From positions 124,001 through 188,000 of the forward strand of contig JAEYRX010000012.1 in assembly GCA_023435225.1 (NCBI GenBank): 64,000 nt of DNA, given 5' to 3'. The notes below the pieces were generated by a model, which did not search any database, was not told where the DNA came from, and saw nothing but the letters and a program-made list of their open reading frames with translations. This document shows, one piece after another, positions 42,512 through 50,876 of the stretch. This DNA is from Bacillota bacterium. Lineage in GTDB: Bacteria; Bacillota; UBA4882; UBA8346. The translations under genes and the position numbers were made by a program. The first letter of the stretch is position 1. Each line of letters starts with the position of its first letter.

Positions 42512-43345
42512 GTGCTTTTAGGAGCTCATGTTTCAATAGGGAAAGGATTTGACGGCGCTATTGATCAAGCATTAACTTTAGGTTGTGATGGTTTTCAGAT
42601 TTTTGCCGGCAATCCTAGAGGCTGGGCTCGAAAACCCATTGCTGAAGAAGAATTTCAAAGTTTTAAGAACTACCGTCAAAAACAAGAAAATCTTTGGCCG
42701 GTTGTGGTACATTTGGCTTATCTTCCAAACCCGGCAACTCAAGATAATGAACTCTATCAAAAATCCGTGGCGACATTGATTGAAGATTTTTCCCGCGCTA
42801 ATGCTTTGGGAGCCGATTTTTTTGTCTTCCATCCCGGCAAATCCAAAGAACGTGATTCCGGAATTGAACGTATAATCAGCACTATTGATTTAGTGTTGAA
42901 GAAGATTCAAGGACCCACATTGCTTTTGTTTGAAAACCAAGCCGGCGCCGGAAGTGAATTGGCGGGAAATTTAAATGATTTGGGTTTAATGATTAAAGGA
43001 GTTAACCAAAAAGAACGGATAGGGGTTTGTTTTGACACTTGTCATGCTTTTGCCGCCGGTTACGACCTACGGAATAAATCCGGTTGGGAAAAAACTTTAG
43101 CTGAGTTTGAGCGGGCAATCGGTCTTTCTTTCCTAAAAATGTTTCATCTTAATGATTCCGTTGGGGATATTGGCTCCCATCTTGATCGTCATCAACATAT
43201 AGGAAACGGATCCATTGGTTTGGAAGGTTTTCGGTATTTAGTTAATCATCCGGTTTTAAATAAATTGCCGGGGATATTAGAGACCCCTCAGGATTCAGCT
43301 GATGATGATCTTAAAAATCTAGCCAAACTTCGGGGCCTTCAATAG
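42512..43345 (+). CDS. nfo: Endonuclease IV (AP endonuclease)
   Basis: Cleaves DNA at abasic sites. It has 277 residues, normal for Nfo. The zinc-binding motifs are present: HVSIGKG at the start, VVHLAYLPNPA, FHPGKS, FENQAGAGSELA, GVCFDTCHAFAAGYD, FHLNDS, GSHLDRHQHIGNGSIG, and LETPQ. The start is GTG with AGGAGG 9 bases before, 2 bases after the MraY-like gene's stop, so it is the last gene of that transcript. An imperfect inverted repeat follows. Confidence 0.96.
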   Translation: MLLGAHVSIGKGFDGAIDQALTLGCDGFQIFAGNPRGWARKPIAEEEFQSFKNYRQKQENLWPVVVHLAYLPNPATQDNELYQKSVATLIEDFSRANALGADFFVFHPGKSKERDSGIERIISTIDLVLKKIQGPTLLLFENQAGAGSELAGNLNDLGLMIKGVNQKERIGVCFDTCHAFAAGYDLRNKSGWEKTLAEFERAIGLSFLKMFHLNDSVGDIGSHLDRHQHIGNGSIGLEGFRYLVNHPVLNKLPGILETPQDSADDDLKNLAKLRGLQ

Positions 43346-43346
43346 T

Positions 43347-43516
43347 AACTCACTCTTGTTCTCTCTTAAAAGAGAAAGTAACCATGAACCTTCGTTGCCT
43401 AAAAGACCAAATAATAAGCGGTTCTCTCCCTTTCAAAGACCGGAACCACGGTTCAAGATTCGACGTTAATGGATGGAATACGCCGGCAAGGGAGACAAAA
43501 GAGGGTGAGTTGGGTT
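43347..43516. repeat. Long imperfect inverted repeat between nfo and rnhA
   Basis: Outer arms AACTCACTCTTGTTCTCTC and GGGAGACAAAAGAGGGTGAG; the inner part holds CTCTTAAAAGAGAAAGTAAC followed by CATGAACCTTC. The inner block resembles that of the element at 44943-45045 (CCTTTAAAAGGGAAACCACC), so it may be a divergent family-3 member. Confidence 0.6.
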
Positions 43517-43542
43517 GATTAAAGGTTAAAGGTTAAAGGTGG
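43517..43542. repeat. Heptamer array (GGTTAAA)n
   Basis: GATTAAA, GGTTAAA, GGTTAAA, GGTGGTT. The last unit supplies the AAAGGTGG ribosome-binding site of rnhA. Confidence 0.8.
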
Positions 43543-43549
43543 TTCACAA

Positions 43550-43999
43550 TTGAAAGAAGTAGAAATTTATACTGACGGAGCCTGTTCCGGAAATCCGGGC
43601 CCGGGAGGTTGGGGAGCTATTTTAATTCATCAAGGCCATGAAAAAGAGTTTTCCGGAAGCGAGCCTCAGACTACTAATCAAAGAATGGAGCTCACAGCAG
43701 CCATCCAAGCTTTGGAGGCTTTAAAATATCCATGCCGGATTAAGTTATATTCGGATAGTGCTTATTTAATTAATGCTTTTCGTCAAAATTGGTTTAGAAG
43801 ATGGGAAGCAAATGGTTGGTTAAATGCTCAGAAGAAACCAGTGGAGAACCAAGATTTATGGTTTAAATTACTTGATCTTAATCGGAGCCATCAGATTGAT
43901 TGGATTAAAGTAGCTGGGCACCAAGACAATTTATATAATAACCGTTGTGATAAATTAGCAAGGGAGGCGGTAAAAGAGCAATTGACAATGAACAATTGA
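43550..43999 (+). CDS. rnhA: Ribonuclease HI
   Basis: Degrades the RNA strand of RNA-DNA hybrids. It has 149 residues. The catalytic carboxylates are visible: the Asp in YTDGACSGNPGPGGWGA, the Glu in RMELTAAI, the Asp in LYSDSAYLINA and the last Asp in NNRCDKLAREA. The basic protrusion region (QNWFRRWEANGWLNAQKKPVEN) is present, as in the E. coli type. The start is TTG. Both gene ends touch heptamer arrays: the ribosome-binding site comes from a GGTTAAA array and the C-terminal EQLTMNN is written in a CAATTGA array. Confidence 0.96.
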   Translation: MKEVEIYTDGACSGNPGPGGWGAILIHQGHEKEFSGSEPQTTNQRMELTAAIQALEALKYPCRIKLYSDSAYLINAFRQNWFRRWEANGWLNAQKKPVENQDLWFKLLDLNRSHQIDWIKVAGHQDNLYNNRCDKLAREAVKEQLTMNN

Positions 44000-44014
44000 C
44001 AATTGACAATAAAA
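43980..44014. repeat. Heptamer array (CAATTGA)n at the rnhA 3' end
   Basis: CAATTGA, CAATGAA, CAATTGA, CAATTGA, CAATAAA. It covers the last six codons and the stop of rnhA. Confidence 0.85.
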
Positions 44015-44108
44015 ATTAAAATCAAGAATATAGAATCCGGAAGTTAGTAGTTATATGGCTTCTGAATTCATAATACTAATTAGTTACTAATCAAGAAAAG
44101 TCAAAGGA

Positions 44109-44942
44109 GTGGAAGCTTTGTTAACCAAGGTTCAATTAGATGACTTAAAAGAAAAAGCCCGTCAAATGCGGGGAAATATCATTACAATGTTGGCTGCGGC
44201 CAAATCCGGTCATCCGGGAGGATCCCTTTCAGCAACTGATTTAATGGCCTATTTATATTTTTATAAGATGAAAATAGACCCCAAAAACCCTAAAATGCCG
44301 AACCGGGACCGTTTTGTTTTAAGTAAAGGTCATTGTGCGCCGGTACTTTATGCTGCATTGGCGGAAAAGGGTTTCTTTGATAAAGAATTAATTACATCAC
44401 TGCGCAAGATTAACAGTAAGCTTCAAGGCCATCCGGATATGAAAAAAACCCCCGGAGTAGATATTTCTAGCGGTTCTTTAGGCCAGGGTTTATCAGTGGG
44501 CAATGGTATGGCTTTAGCTGGGAAATTAGACCATAACCCATTTCGAGTTTATGTTTTAATGGGTGATGGTGAAATTGAAGAAGGGCAAATATGGGAAGCC
44601 GCCATGACTTCCGTTCATTATAAACTGGATAATGTTACCGCCTTTTTAGATTATAATCACTTACAAATTGACGGAAAAATTGAAGACGTTAAATCTTTAA
44701 CTAACCCTGGCGAACGTTTTAAAGCTTTCGGTTGGAATGTTATTGAAGCAAACGGTCATGATTTTGAAGAAATCGATCGGGCGGTAACCGAAGCTGAAAA
44801 TACTAAGGAAAAACCAACTTTGATTGTTTTACATACAGTTAAAGGTAAAGGAGTATCTTTTATGGAGAACCAGGCCGGTTGGCACGGTGTTGCTCCAAAA
44901 CCCGAAGAAGCCGAACTGGCGTTAAAAGAATTAGGGTTTTAA
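44109..44942 (+). CDS. Transketolase, N-terminal subunit
   Basis: The ThDP/Mg-binding half of a split transketolase, 277 residues. Visible are the substrate-site AAKSGHPGGSLSATDLMAYLYF, SKGHCAPVLYAAL, GSLGQGLSVGNGMALAGKL and the ThDP motif MGDGEIEEGQIWEAAM...DYNHLQIDG. It works with the C-terminal half encoded next, in the pentose phosphate pathway. The GTG at 44109 overlaps the AGGAG; the TTG at 44118 (starting MLTKVQ) is better spaced and may be the true start. A family-3 repeat lies between the two halves. Confidence 0.94.
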   Translation: MEALLTKVQLDDLKEKARQMRGNIITMLAAAKSGHPGGSLSATDLMAYLYFYKMKIDPKNPKMPNRDRFVLSKGHCAPVLYAALAEKGFFDKELITSLRKINSKLQGHPDMKKTPGVDISSGSLGQGLSVGNGMALAGKLDHNPFRVYVLMGDGEIEEGQIWEAAMTSVHYKLDNVTAFLDYNHLQIDGKIEDVKSLTNPGERFKAFGWNVIEANGHDFEEIDRAVTEAENTKEKPTLIVLHTVKGKGVSFMENQAGWHGVAPKPEEAELALKELGF

Positions 44943-45045
44943 AAACCAGATCCCTTGCCCTTTAAAAGGGAAACCACCATCCTCTGTAGCTTATTTTTGA
45001 CTTGTAACACTTAGGCTAATACCTTTTAAGGGATAGGGTCTGTTT
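44943..45045. repeat. Inverted-repeat element, family 3 (forward)
   Basis: AAAACCAGATCCCTTGCCC... at the left and CTTTTAAGGGATAGGGTCTG at the right form imperfect terminal inverted repeats. It lies between the two transketolase genes and is related to 5195-5345. Confidence 0.7.
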
Positions 45046-45071
45046 TATACTAAAATTAAGGGGGAATTCCC

Positions 45072-46019
45072 ATGAGTGATAGAATTGCAACCCGTGAAGC
45101 CTACGGTAATGTTTTGATTAAACTGGGAGAGATGAATCCTAATGTAGTTGTGCTGGATGCTGATTTATCAAAATCAACCAAAACAGCAGGTTTTGCTAAA
45201 AAATTTCCGGAACGTTTTTTTCAAATGGGTATCGCTGAAGCTGATATGATGGCTACTGCCGGGGGATTAGCAACAGCCGGGAAAATTGCTTTTGCCAGCA
45301 CGTTTGCAGTGTTTGCCACTGGAAGAGCCTATGATCAGGTTCGAAATACCATCGGTTATCCCGGTTTAAACGTCAAAATAGCTGCTACCCATGCCGGACC
45401 AACTGTTGGTGAAGATGGAGGCTCGCACCAATCGATTGAAGATTTGACTTTAATGAGGGTAATACCCGGAATGACCGTATTAAACCCTGCTGACGCAGTA
45501 GAAACCGAAAAACTAATACTGGCTGCTGCTGAACATGAAGGACCAGTATACATAAGACTTGGACGTGAACCGGTACCGGTAATTTTTGAGGCTGATTATA
45601 AACCGGTAATAGGTAAAGCAATTCGTTTGCGTGAAGGTAAAGCCGTTTCAATTATTGCTACCGGAATTATGGTTGAAAAAGCATTGTTGGCGGCGGATAC
45701 TTTAAATCAAAAAGGAATATCCGCCAGAGTAATTAATATTCATACATTAAAACCGATTGATAATGCAGAAATTATTAAAGCGGCTTGGGAGACCGGAGCC
45801 ATAGTCACTGTTGAAGAACACAGTGTTATCGGTGGTTTAGCCAGTGCTGTTGCGGAAGTAGTCGTTCAAAATCATCCGGTTCCAATGGAATTTATCGGGA
45901 TGAAAGACTGCTTTGGACAATCAGGGAAACCAGCTGAATTGTTGTGCGATTACGGTTTAATGCCAGAGAATATTGTTAGTGCGGTAGAAAAAGTAATTGG
46001 GCGAAAAACAGCTCAATAA
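45072..46019 (+). CDS. Transketolase, C-terminal subunit
   Basis: The pyrimidine-binding and C-terminal domains of the split transketolase, 315 residues. Typical parts are the start SDRIATREAYGNVLIKLGE in part, DADLSKSTKT, MGIAEADMMATAGGLATAG with the catalytic Glu, HAGPTVGEDGGSHQSIEDL, and VTVEEHSVIGGLASAVAEV. It should assemble with the N-terminal subunit into an alpha2beta2 enzyme. ATG behind AAGGGGGAA. A terminator follows. Confidence 0.95.
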   Translation: MSDRIATREAYGNVLIKLGEMNPNVVVLDADLSKSTKTAGFAKKFPERFFQMGIAEADMMATAGGLATAGKIAFASTFAVFATGRAYDQVRNTIGYPGLNVKIAATHAGPTVGEDGGSHQSIEDLTLMRVIPGMTVLNPADAVETEKLILAAAEHEGPVYIRLGREPVPVIFEADYKPVIGKAIRLREGKAVSIIATGIMVEKALLAADTLNQKGISARVINIHTLKPIDNAEIIKAAWETGAIVTVEEHSVIGGLASAVAEVVVQNHPVPMEFIGMKDCFGQSGKPAELLCDYGLMPENIVSAVEKVIGRKTAQ

Positions 46020-46030
46020 AGATAATGTTA

Positions 46031-46060
46031 TGAGCCAGCCTGCAGGCTGGCTCATTTTAT
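46031..46060 (+). terminator. Terminator of the transketolase genes
   Basis: TGAGCCAGCC (TGCA) GGCTGGCTCA followed by TTTTAT. Confidence 0.9.
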
Positions 46061-46100
46061 AATTGAAATACAATAATCGGTTTCTAAAGGAGCTACCGGG

Positions 46101-47348
46101 ATGTCTGCTATTAAAAGCTTTTATTTAAGTAGAATTTTAGAATTAAAAGTTGTTTTAAAAGATGGAACTATTGCCGGTTCCTTAAAAGAGCTGATTACTA
46201 CCATTGATGAACGCCCAAAAGTAGTGGCAGGGGTCATTAAAACCAGAGGAAACGGGCTTAAGTTATGTGACTGGAAACAGTTATCAATCGAAAAAGATCA
46301 TAATAAGTATTATATCTCTTGTTCCCGGATGGTTGAGACCGTACCTCCGGAAAAAGCCATATTCTTAAAAAAACACATTCTTGATAAACAAATAGTAGAT
46401 ATAGACGGAAAAAAAGTTGTTAGGGTGAATGACATCAGATTGGCCGCAATTTCCAGCGGTTTATATGTGGTAGCTGTTGATGTTGGAGCTGAAGGTTTAT
46501 TGCGAAGATTGGATTTATCCAATCCGGTGAAAAAAATATCACAATTCGTTGGAAAGAATATCTCTAGTAAGTTGATTTTATGGAGTAACCTGGAGGCAAT
46601 AGTACCTCCGCTGGAAAATCTGAAGCTGTCTATTTCTTCCTCCAAATTGAAAACTTTGCATCCTTCCGAATTAGCGGATATTATTGAAGAATTGGATGTT
46701 AAAACCAGAACGGCCATTTTTGATGCTCTGGATAATGATTGGGCTGCCGATGTTTTGGAAGAGTTGGATACTGAAGCCAAATCCAGTATTTTAGATCAAT
46801 TACCGGTTGAAAAGGCAGCTGATGTTTTAGAAAAGATGCCGGCCGATGAAGTTGCCGATATCCTTGACGAATTGGAAGAAGAAAAGGCTGAAGAACTGCT
46901 TCAGGAGATGGATAAAGAAGCTTCCGCCGAAGTAAGAGAATTGATGGAATACCCGGAGAACATGGTAGGCAGCTTAATGTCTACTGATTATATTTCTTTT
47001 AAAGAACAAATGACGGTAGCTGAAACCATCAATGAACTCCGCCGTTTAAAACCCGAGTCGGATACTATTTACTACCTATATGTGGTTGATGATAACCGAC
47101 ACTTAACAGCGGTTGTTTCCTTAAGAGATTTGATAGTAGCCGACCCGGAAACCCGTCTGGACCAAATAATGAATAAAAAAATTATCTATGTGTATGACCG
47201 GGATAATATCAATACAATAGTGGATATAATCTCTAAATATAGCTTACTGGCTATTCCTGTTGTTGATCAGGAAATGAAAATGCTGGGCATGGTTATTATT
47301 GATGATATTGTTTATGAATTACTAAAACCGAAGAAGAAAAAGTTGTAA
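46101..47348 (+). CDS. MgtE N-domain / CBS-pair protein without transporter domain
   Basis: A soluble 415-residue protein. It has a PRC-barrel-like N-terminal region (about 1-150, two related beta units: LKDGTIAGSLKELI and DGKKVVRVNDIRL), an MgtE intracellular N domain made of helical repeats (about 185-285; DIIEELDVKTRTAIFDAL, VLEKMPADEVADILDELEEE), and two CBS motifs (about 290-410). The membrane channel part of MgtE is absent. Such proteins are common in clostridia; a magnesium- or nucleotide-sensing role is possible but unproven. AAGGAGCT precedes the ATG. Confidence 0.85.
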   Translation: MSAIKSFYLSRILELKVVLKDGTIAGSLKELITTIDERPKVVAGVIKTRGNGLKLCDWKQLSIEKDHNKYYISCSRMVETVPPEKAIFLKKHILDKQIVDIDGKKVVRVNDIRLAAISSGLYVVAVDVGAEGLLRRLDLSNPVKKISQFVGKNISSKLILWSNLEAIVPPLENLKLSISSSKLKTLHPSELADIIEELDVKTRTAIFDALDNDWAADVLEELDTEAKSSILDQLPVEKAADVLEKMPADEVADILDELEEEKAEELLQEMDKEASAEVRELMEYPENMVGSLMSTDYISFKEQMTVAETINELRRLKPESDTIYYLYVVDDNRHLTAVVSLRDLIVADPETRLDQIMNKKIIYVYDRDNINTIVDIISKYSLLAIPVVDQEMKMLGMVIIDDIVYELLKPKKKKL

Positions 47349-47412
47349 CCTTTTTTTGACACAGGGTATACTGTATAAGTATTAATAGAGAATATCAGTT
47401 TTCCATATAAAC

Positions 47413-47441
47413 TTGACAATAGTATTTATAACAGGTATATT
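47413..47441 (+). promoter_or_regulatory. Promoter of the NiCo riboswitch transcript
   Basis: TTGACA (47413-47418), 17 bases, TATATT (47436-47441), about 45 bases before the riboswitch core. Confidence 0.7.
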
Positions 47442-47492
47442 TATTATAATTGATTTTTAATTTATCAACTGAAGTTTTACCTAATTCTTTTT

Positions 47493-47605
47493 TATGAACA
47501 GGCGATGTGTTATGGTAAAGAAGACCCTTAAAACACATGGGGCCGGGCCTATTTGGCAGCGAGGTAAAAACCCGTGGGACATATTCCGCGGGTTTTTTTT
47601 TTGAA
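47493..47605 (+). promoter_or_regulatory. NiCo (czcD) riboswitch with overlapping terminator
   Basis: The pattern matches the cobalt/nickel-sensing czcD RNA: TGAACAGGCGATGTGTT ... AACACATGGGGCCGGGCC ... GGCAGCGAGGT ... ACCCGTGGGACATA. The conserved GCAGG/GGCAG-type junction and GGGACA elements appear in the right order. The last helix overlaps a terminator (47567-47602, AAACCCG..GG / CC..CGGGTTT then T), the arrangement by which metal binding prevents termination. It precedes a cation diffusion facilitator gene, the expected target. Confidence 0.88.
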
Positions 47606-47700
47606 AGTTTTGGATAATTTTAGTTTTAAATTTTTTTTTGCAGGTTAGAGTAATTATCCAACTCTTTTTAAGTTCATTTTTTAGTTCGGAGGTTTTTTGA

Positions 47701-49110
47701 ATGGAAGATGAAAAAAAGAGAGTAGCCTTAAGTTCGGTAATAGCAGCAATCTTTTTAACAGTGATGAAATTAACAGTGGGACTTTCTACAGGTAGTTTAG
47801 GAATTCTTTCCGAAGCGGCACATTCGGCGCTTGATTTAGGAGCGGCGGTAATTACTTTCTTCGCAGTTAAAATATCGGATAAACCGGCTGATCAAGAGCA
47901 TAATTACGGACATGGCAAAGTAGAAAGCTTCTCGGCCTTGATTGAGACATTATTACTTCTAATTACTTGTGGATGGATTATCTATGAAGCAATAGAGAGA
48001 TTGTTTTTTGGCAAATCGTTGGAGTTAACCGGCACATTTTGGGGTTTGATAGTAATAGGAATTTCTATATTAATTGATATCTCCAGATCCAAGGCCTTGA
48101 AAAAAGCGGCTCAAAAATATGGTAGTCAGGCATTAGAAGCTGATGCTCTACACTTTGGGAGTGATGTTTTAAGTTCACTGGTAGTTTTAGCCGGTTTAAT
48201 CATTGTCAGTATTGGTAATTATTTCGAAATTCCCTTATTAAACCATGCTGACCCTATAGCGGCTCTTGGCGTTTCAGTCTTGGTAATCATAATCAGTTTT
48301 AGATTAGGAAAACAAACAATCGAAGTTTTACTTGATACTGCTCCAAAAGGAATGCTTAACGAAGTTCTGCATGAAGTGAATTTGGTCAAAGGGGTCCTCG
48401 AAATTGCCAATGTGAGGGTTAGGCCTTCCGGACCAAGATTCTTTATCGATCTTAACATTGGAATCTGTAAACATGAAAGCCATCGAGTGGTACATTCGAT
48501 TGTCCATGAAGTCCGGCAAAAGGTGGAACAAAAAATCCCTAATAGTGATATTATAGTTAGTACTTACCCTATCGAGTTGAATGGAACGGAAGATCAGGAA
48601 ATGTATATTATAGTTAAAAAGATTGTCGACCAATTTCCGGTTTGCACTAATGTTCATAATATCCATGTTTACGAAGTCTCCGGCGAAAAATTTATCGCTA
48701 TTCATTTGGAGGTTAAGGAAATCATGACTTTACACAAATCCCATGCATTATCCCATGAAATTGGGGATTTGATCAAAAATAAACTCCAAGATGTCAAAGA
48801 TATTAGCGTTAACTTCGAATATGTGAAACGCGAATATATAACCGCTGAAGACATAACTGATAAAAGTCAGGAAATTATAGACCGGATATATAAATTAATT
48901 AATAAGGTCCCGGAAAAACTCAATTGTCATGATATAAAAGTATATGGTCAAGGTGATAAAATAACAATTTTTTTACATTGTTGCATGAATGAACAATACA
49001 CCACCGAAAAAATTGAAAATATTTCAAAAGCAATATCAACTAAAATAAGAAACAATATAACCAATATCGAACGTATTCATATGCATGTTGAACCAATCAA
49101 TCTGGAGTGA
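47701..49110 (+). CDS. Cation diffusion facilitator (heavy-metal efflux), long C-terminus
   Basis: A CDF transporter of 469 residues; the usual length is about 290-320. Six membrane segments lie in the first 210 residues. The metal-binding pairs are HxxxD in TM2 (SEAAHSALDLG) and in TM5 (ADALHFGSDVL). The cytoplasmic part has three tandem CTD-like ferredoxin-fold units (about 215-290, 298-380 and 385-469), where one is normal. A NiCo riboswitch upstream points to Co(II)/Ni(II) efflux rather than zinc only. AGTTCGGAGG precedes the ATG. Confidence 0.92.
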   Translation: MEDEKKRVALSSVIAAIFLTVMKLTVGLSTGSLGILSEAAHSALDLGAAVITFFAVKISDKPADQEHNYGHGKVESFSALIETLLLLITCGWIIYEAIERLFFGKSLELTGTFWGLIVIGISILIDISRSKALKKAAQKYGSQALEADALHFGSDVLSSLVVLAGLIIVSIGNYFEIPLLNHADPIAALGVSVLVIIISFRLGKQTIEVLLDTAPKGMLNEVLHEVNLVKGVLEIANVRVRPSGPRFFIDLNIGICKHESHRVVHSIVHEVRQKVEQKIPNSDIIVSTYPIELNGTEDQEMYIIVKKIVDQFPVCTNVHNIHVYEVSGEKFIAIHLEVKEIMTLHKSHALSHEIGDLIKNKLQDVKDISVNFEYVKREYITAEDITDKSQEIIDRIYKLINKVPEKLNCHDIKVYGQGDKITIFLHCCMNEQYTTEKIENISKAISTKIRNNITNIERIHMHVEPINLE

Positions 49111-49242
49111 TATTTTTCCCGGCATAAGTCGGGTTTTATTTTTTAGCGTTAAAATTATGATTCTGAAAATGCAGAATAAATGGAATTATAATGGAATAAT
49201 AACTGTTATATAATGGTTATCTTTTAAGGAGTTTTTCAAAAT

Positions 49243-49360
49243 GAGGGATTTTTATAATTGAAAATTTTGACATTCGGCTGCAATATATTGATAAACGCAT
49301 TTAGGTTATTCACTATATATTGTAGCAGAAATTAAATTAAGGTAATTATGAAACTCCCTT
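49243..49360. mobile_element. MITE family 1, short degenerate copy
   Basis: 118 bp with ends GAGGGATTTTTATAATTG / TAATTATGAAACTCCCTT and the inner CAATATATTGATA shared with the other copies. The flanking 4-mers (AAAT, AATA) are not an exact duplication, consistent with an older insertion. It lies downstream of the minus-strand ytaF gene. Confidence 0.8.
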
Positions 49361-49375
49361 AATATAGATACTATT

Positions 49376-50026
49376 TTAGCAAAATCTAATCAGAGCTAAA
49401 AAAATCAATAAAATTCCCGGCAGAATGGAAAGAGCCTTTTTATTAAACCCACTAAAGAGTGAAACTTTTTTACCAAAATAAGTGCCTAAATAAAGAAAGA
49501 TAAGTTGGAAGAGGCCAATAGCTAAAGGGATAATCGGTGAATAAAAGCCCATTAAGGAGCTGCCTATCCCTACTCCAATTGCATCAACTGATAAGGCCAA
49601 ACCAAGTAAGAGAGATTCGGCGCTATCTATGGCGCCTGATTTATCAAGGTCAAATTTCATAGGATCTCTAATTACTTGGATGGTAATACCCAATGACTTA
49701 ATTCCAATTTTGAAGATGGTTTTATCTCCGGATTCATCTTTTTTCTTTGCTTGATTATTGACGTCTTTTATCAGTGATTGGATAATAATCCACATACCCA
49801 TCATTCCAAGAATTATAATACCAATTAACTTGGCGTTTTCAGGAGATAGAAATAAAGACAGACTTTTACCGATTACTAAGGCGATACCGGTATAAACAAT
49901 AGAAAATAAACAGATTATCAACTTAGACACTAATGGTATTTTTACTTGTTTTAGCCCGTAAACCATCCCTACTCCTAAAGCATCAATACTTAATGATATG
50001 GCCAGTAAAGTAATTGAAAAAACCAT
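49376..50026 (-). CDS. ytaF: YtaF sporulation membrane protein (MntP-like)
   Basis: A six-helix membrane protein of the MntP/YtaF family, 216 residues. The paired signature is ISLSIDALGVGMVYGLKQVKIP near the start and ALSVDAIGVGIGSSL in the second half (an internal duplication), with a charged cytoplasmic loop in the middle (IKDVNNQAKKKDESGDK). ytaF is part of the sporulation gene set of Bacillus. The ATG at 50026 is chosen because CAGGAGATGG sits just upstream; longer frames add an untypical N-terminus. It is monocistronic on the minus strand. Confidence 0.9.
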   Translation of the reverse strand: MVFSITLLAISLSIDALGVGMVYGLKQVKIPLVSKLIICLFSIVYTGIALVIGKSLSLFLSPENAKLIGIIILGMMGMWIIIQSLIKDVNNQAKKKDESGDKTIFKIGIKSLGITIQVIRDPMKFDLDKSGAIDSAESLLLGLALSVDAIGVGIGSSLMGFYSPIIPLAIGLFQLIFLYLGTYFGKKVSLFSGFNKKALSILPGILLIFLALIRFC

Positions 50027-50482
50027 TCTACCATCTCCTGAATTTTGTAAAATACGGGAATTTAGTTGCTCCTTAATCACTTCATCCTAATATATGAAAT
50101 AAGCACAGAGATGGTTATTAGTACATAGACGCTCTGAACCAGCGGAGGGAACGCAATTTATAGTTCTACTTAATGGGATGAGGCTAATGTCATCTTTGGA
50201 GGACTTGTGATTATGGAATAGGCAAAAGGCATTAGTCAAAATGTAAAAGGCTATTGGAAAGTTCAACTTAAAACTTCTTTAGAAGAATGAGGTAACCCTC
50301 ATTCTTTTTGTATTCTTTAATTGAAAGCTGAAATCTAAACTATAGAGTTACGGGATTTTATTTTTATGCTGAGTGCCTATATTAAAAAAAAATATCTAAC
50401 ATGCGCACATGTGGTGAAAGGCACATATATTATACTAACGAAAAACCGGAGGCTGATTATTGGTGAGTTGGAGGATTGTGTT
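50027..50482. other. Intergenic region with a terminator of unknown transcript
   Basis: About 450 bases with no ORF above 30 codons carrying a ribosome-binding site. A clear terminator lies at 50283-50311, yet no gene precedes it on the plus strand, so a short non-coding transcript from about 50100 to 50311 is possible. No known riboswitch, 6S or SRP motif was recognised. Confidence 0.4.
50283..50311 (+). terminator. Orphan terminator
   Basis: AAGAATGAGG (TAAC) CCTCATTCTT followed by TTTGTATT. There is no plus-strand coding sequence upstream of it. Confidence 0.75.
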
Positions 50483-50746
50483 GTGGGTTTGCCACTGTTA
50501 TTTGGGATTATAACATATTTATTAATTATCTTATCTTTAACTATTTGGTTAACCAAATATCATGCTTGCATTTATCAGAGTTCCAATCCAAAAGGTAAAC
50601 AAGGTAAACGAGGTAATCAGGATCAAGTTTATAGTCAGCCGTTAAACTCGGAGATCGGTTTACCGGAGGAAAATTTCCAAAACAACCTCCCATCCGGTAA
50701 GAAATCCTTAAATGAGCGTAAGGAGGTGTTCCATCAAGATAAATGA
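50483..50746 (+). CDS. Small single-span membrane protein, unknown
   Basis: About 88 residues if started at GTG 50483, which has GGAGG 8 bases upstream. A longer frame begins at ATG 50366 without a good site. There is one membrane segment (LPLLFGIITYLLIILSLTI) and then a hydrophilic, Asn/Gln/Lys-rich tail. The family is not recognised. Its position directly upstream of the SPOCS-domain genes suggests a spore-envelope link, but this is only context. Confidence 0.55.
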   Translation: MGLPLLFGIITYLLIILSLTIWLTKYHACIYQSSNPKGKQGKRGNQDQVYSQPLNSEIGLPEENFQNNLPSGKKSLNERKEVFHQDK

Positions 50747-50876
50747 TTGTGGGATTGTATAATTCGTAATTTTAAACTGGGCTAAAGCGATATAAAAGAT
50801 TAACCAAAGAACTTGAAAAAAGTAATTATACAACTCCCCGAATTAACGGTTAAAACATCAAAAAGGAGGGAAATAA

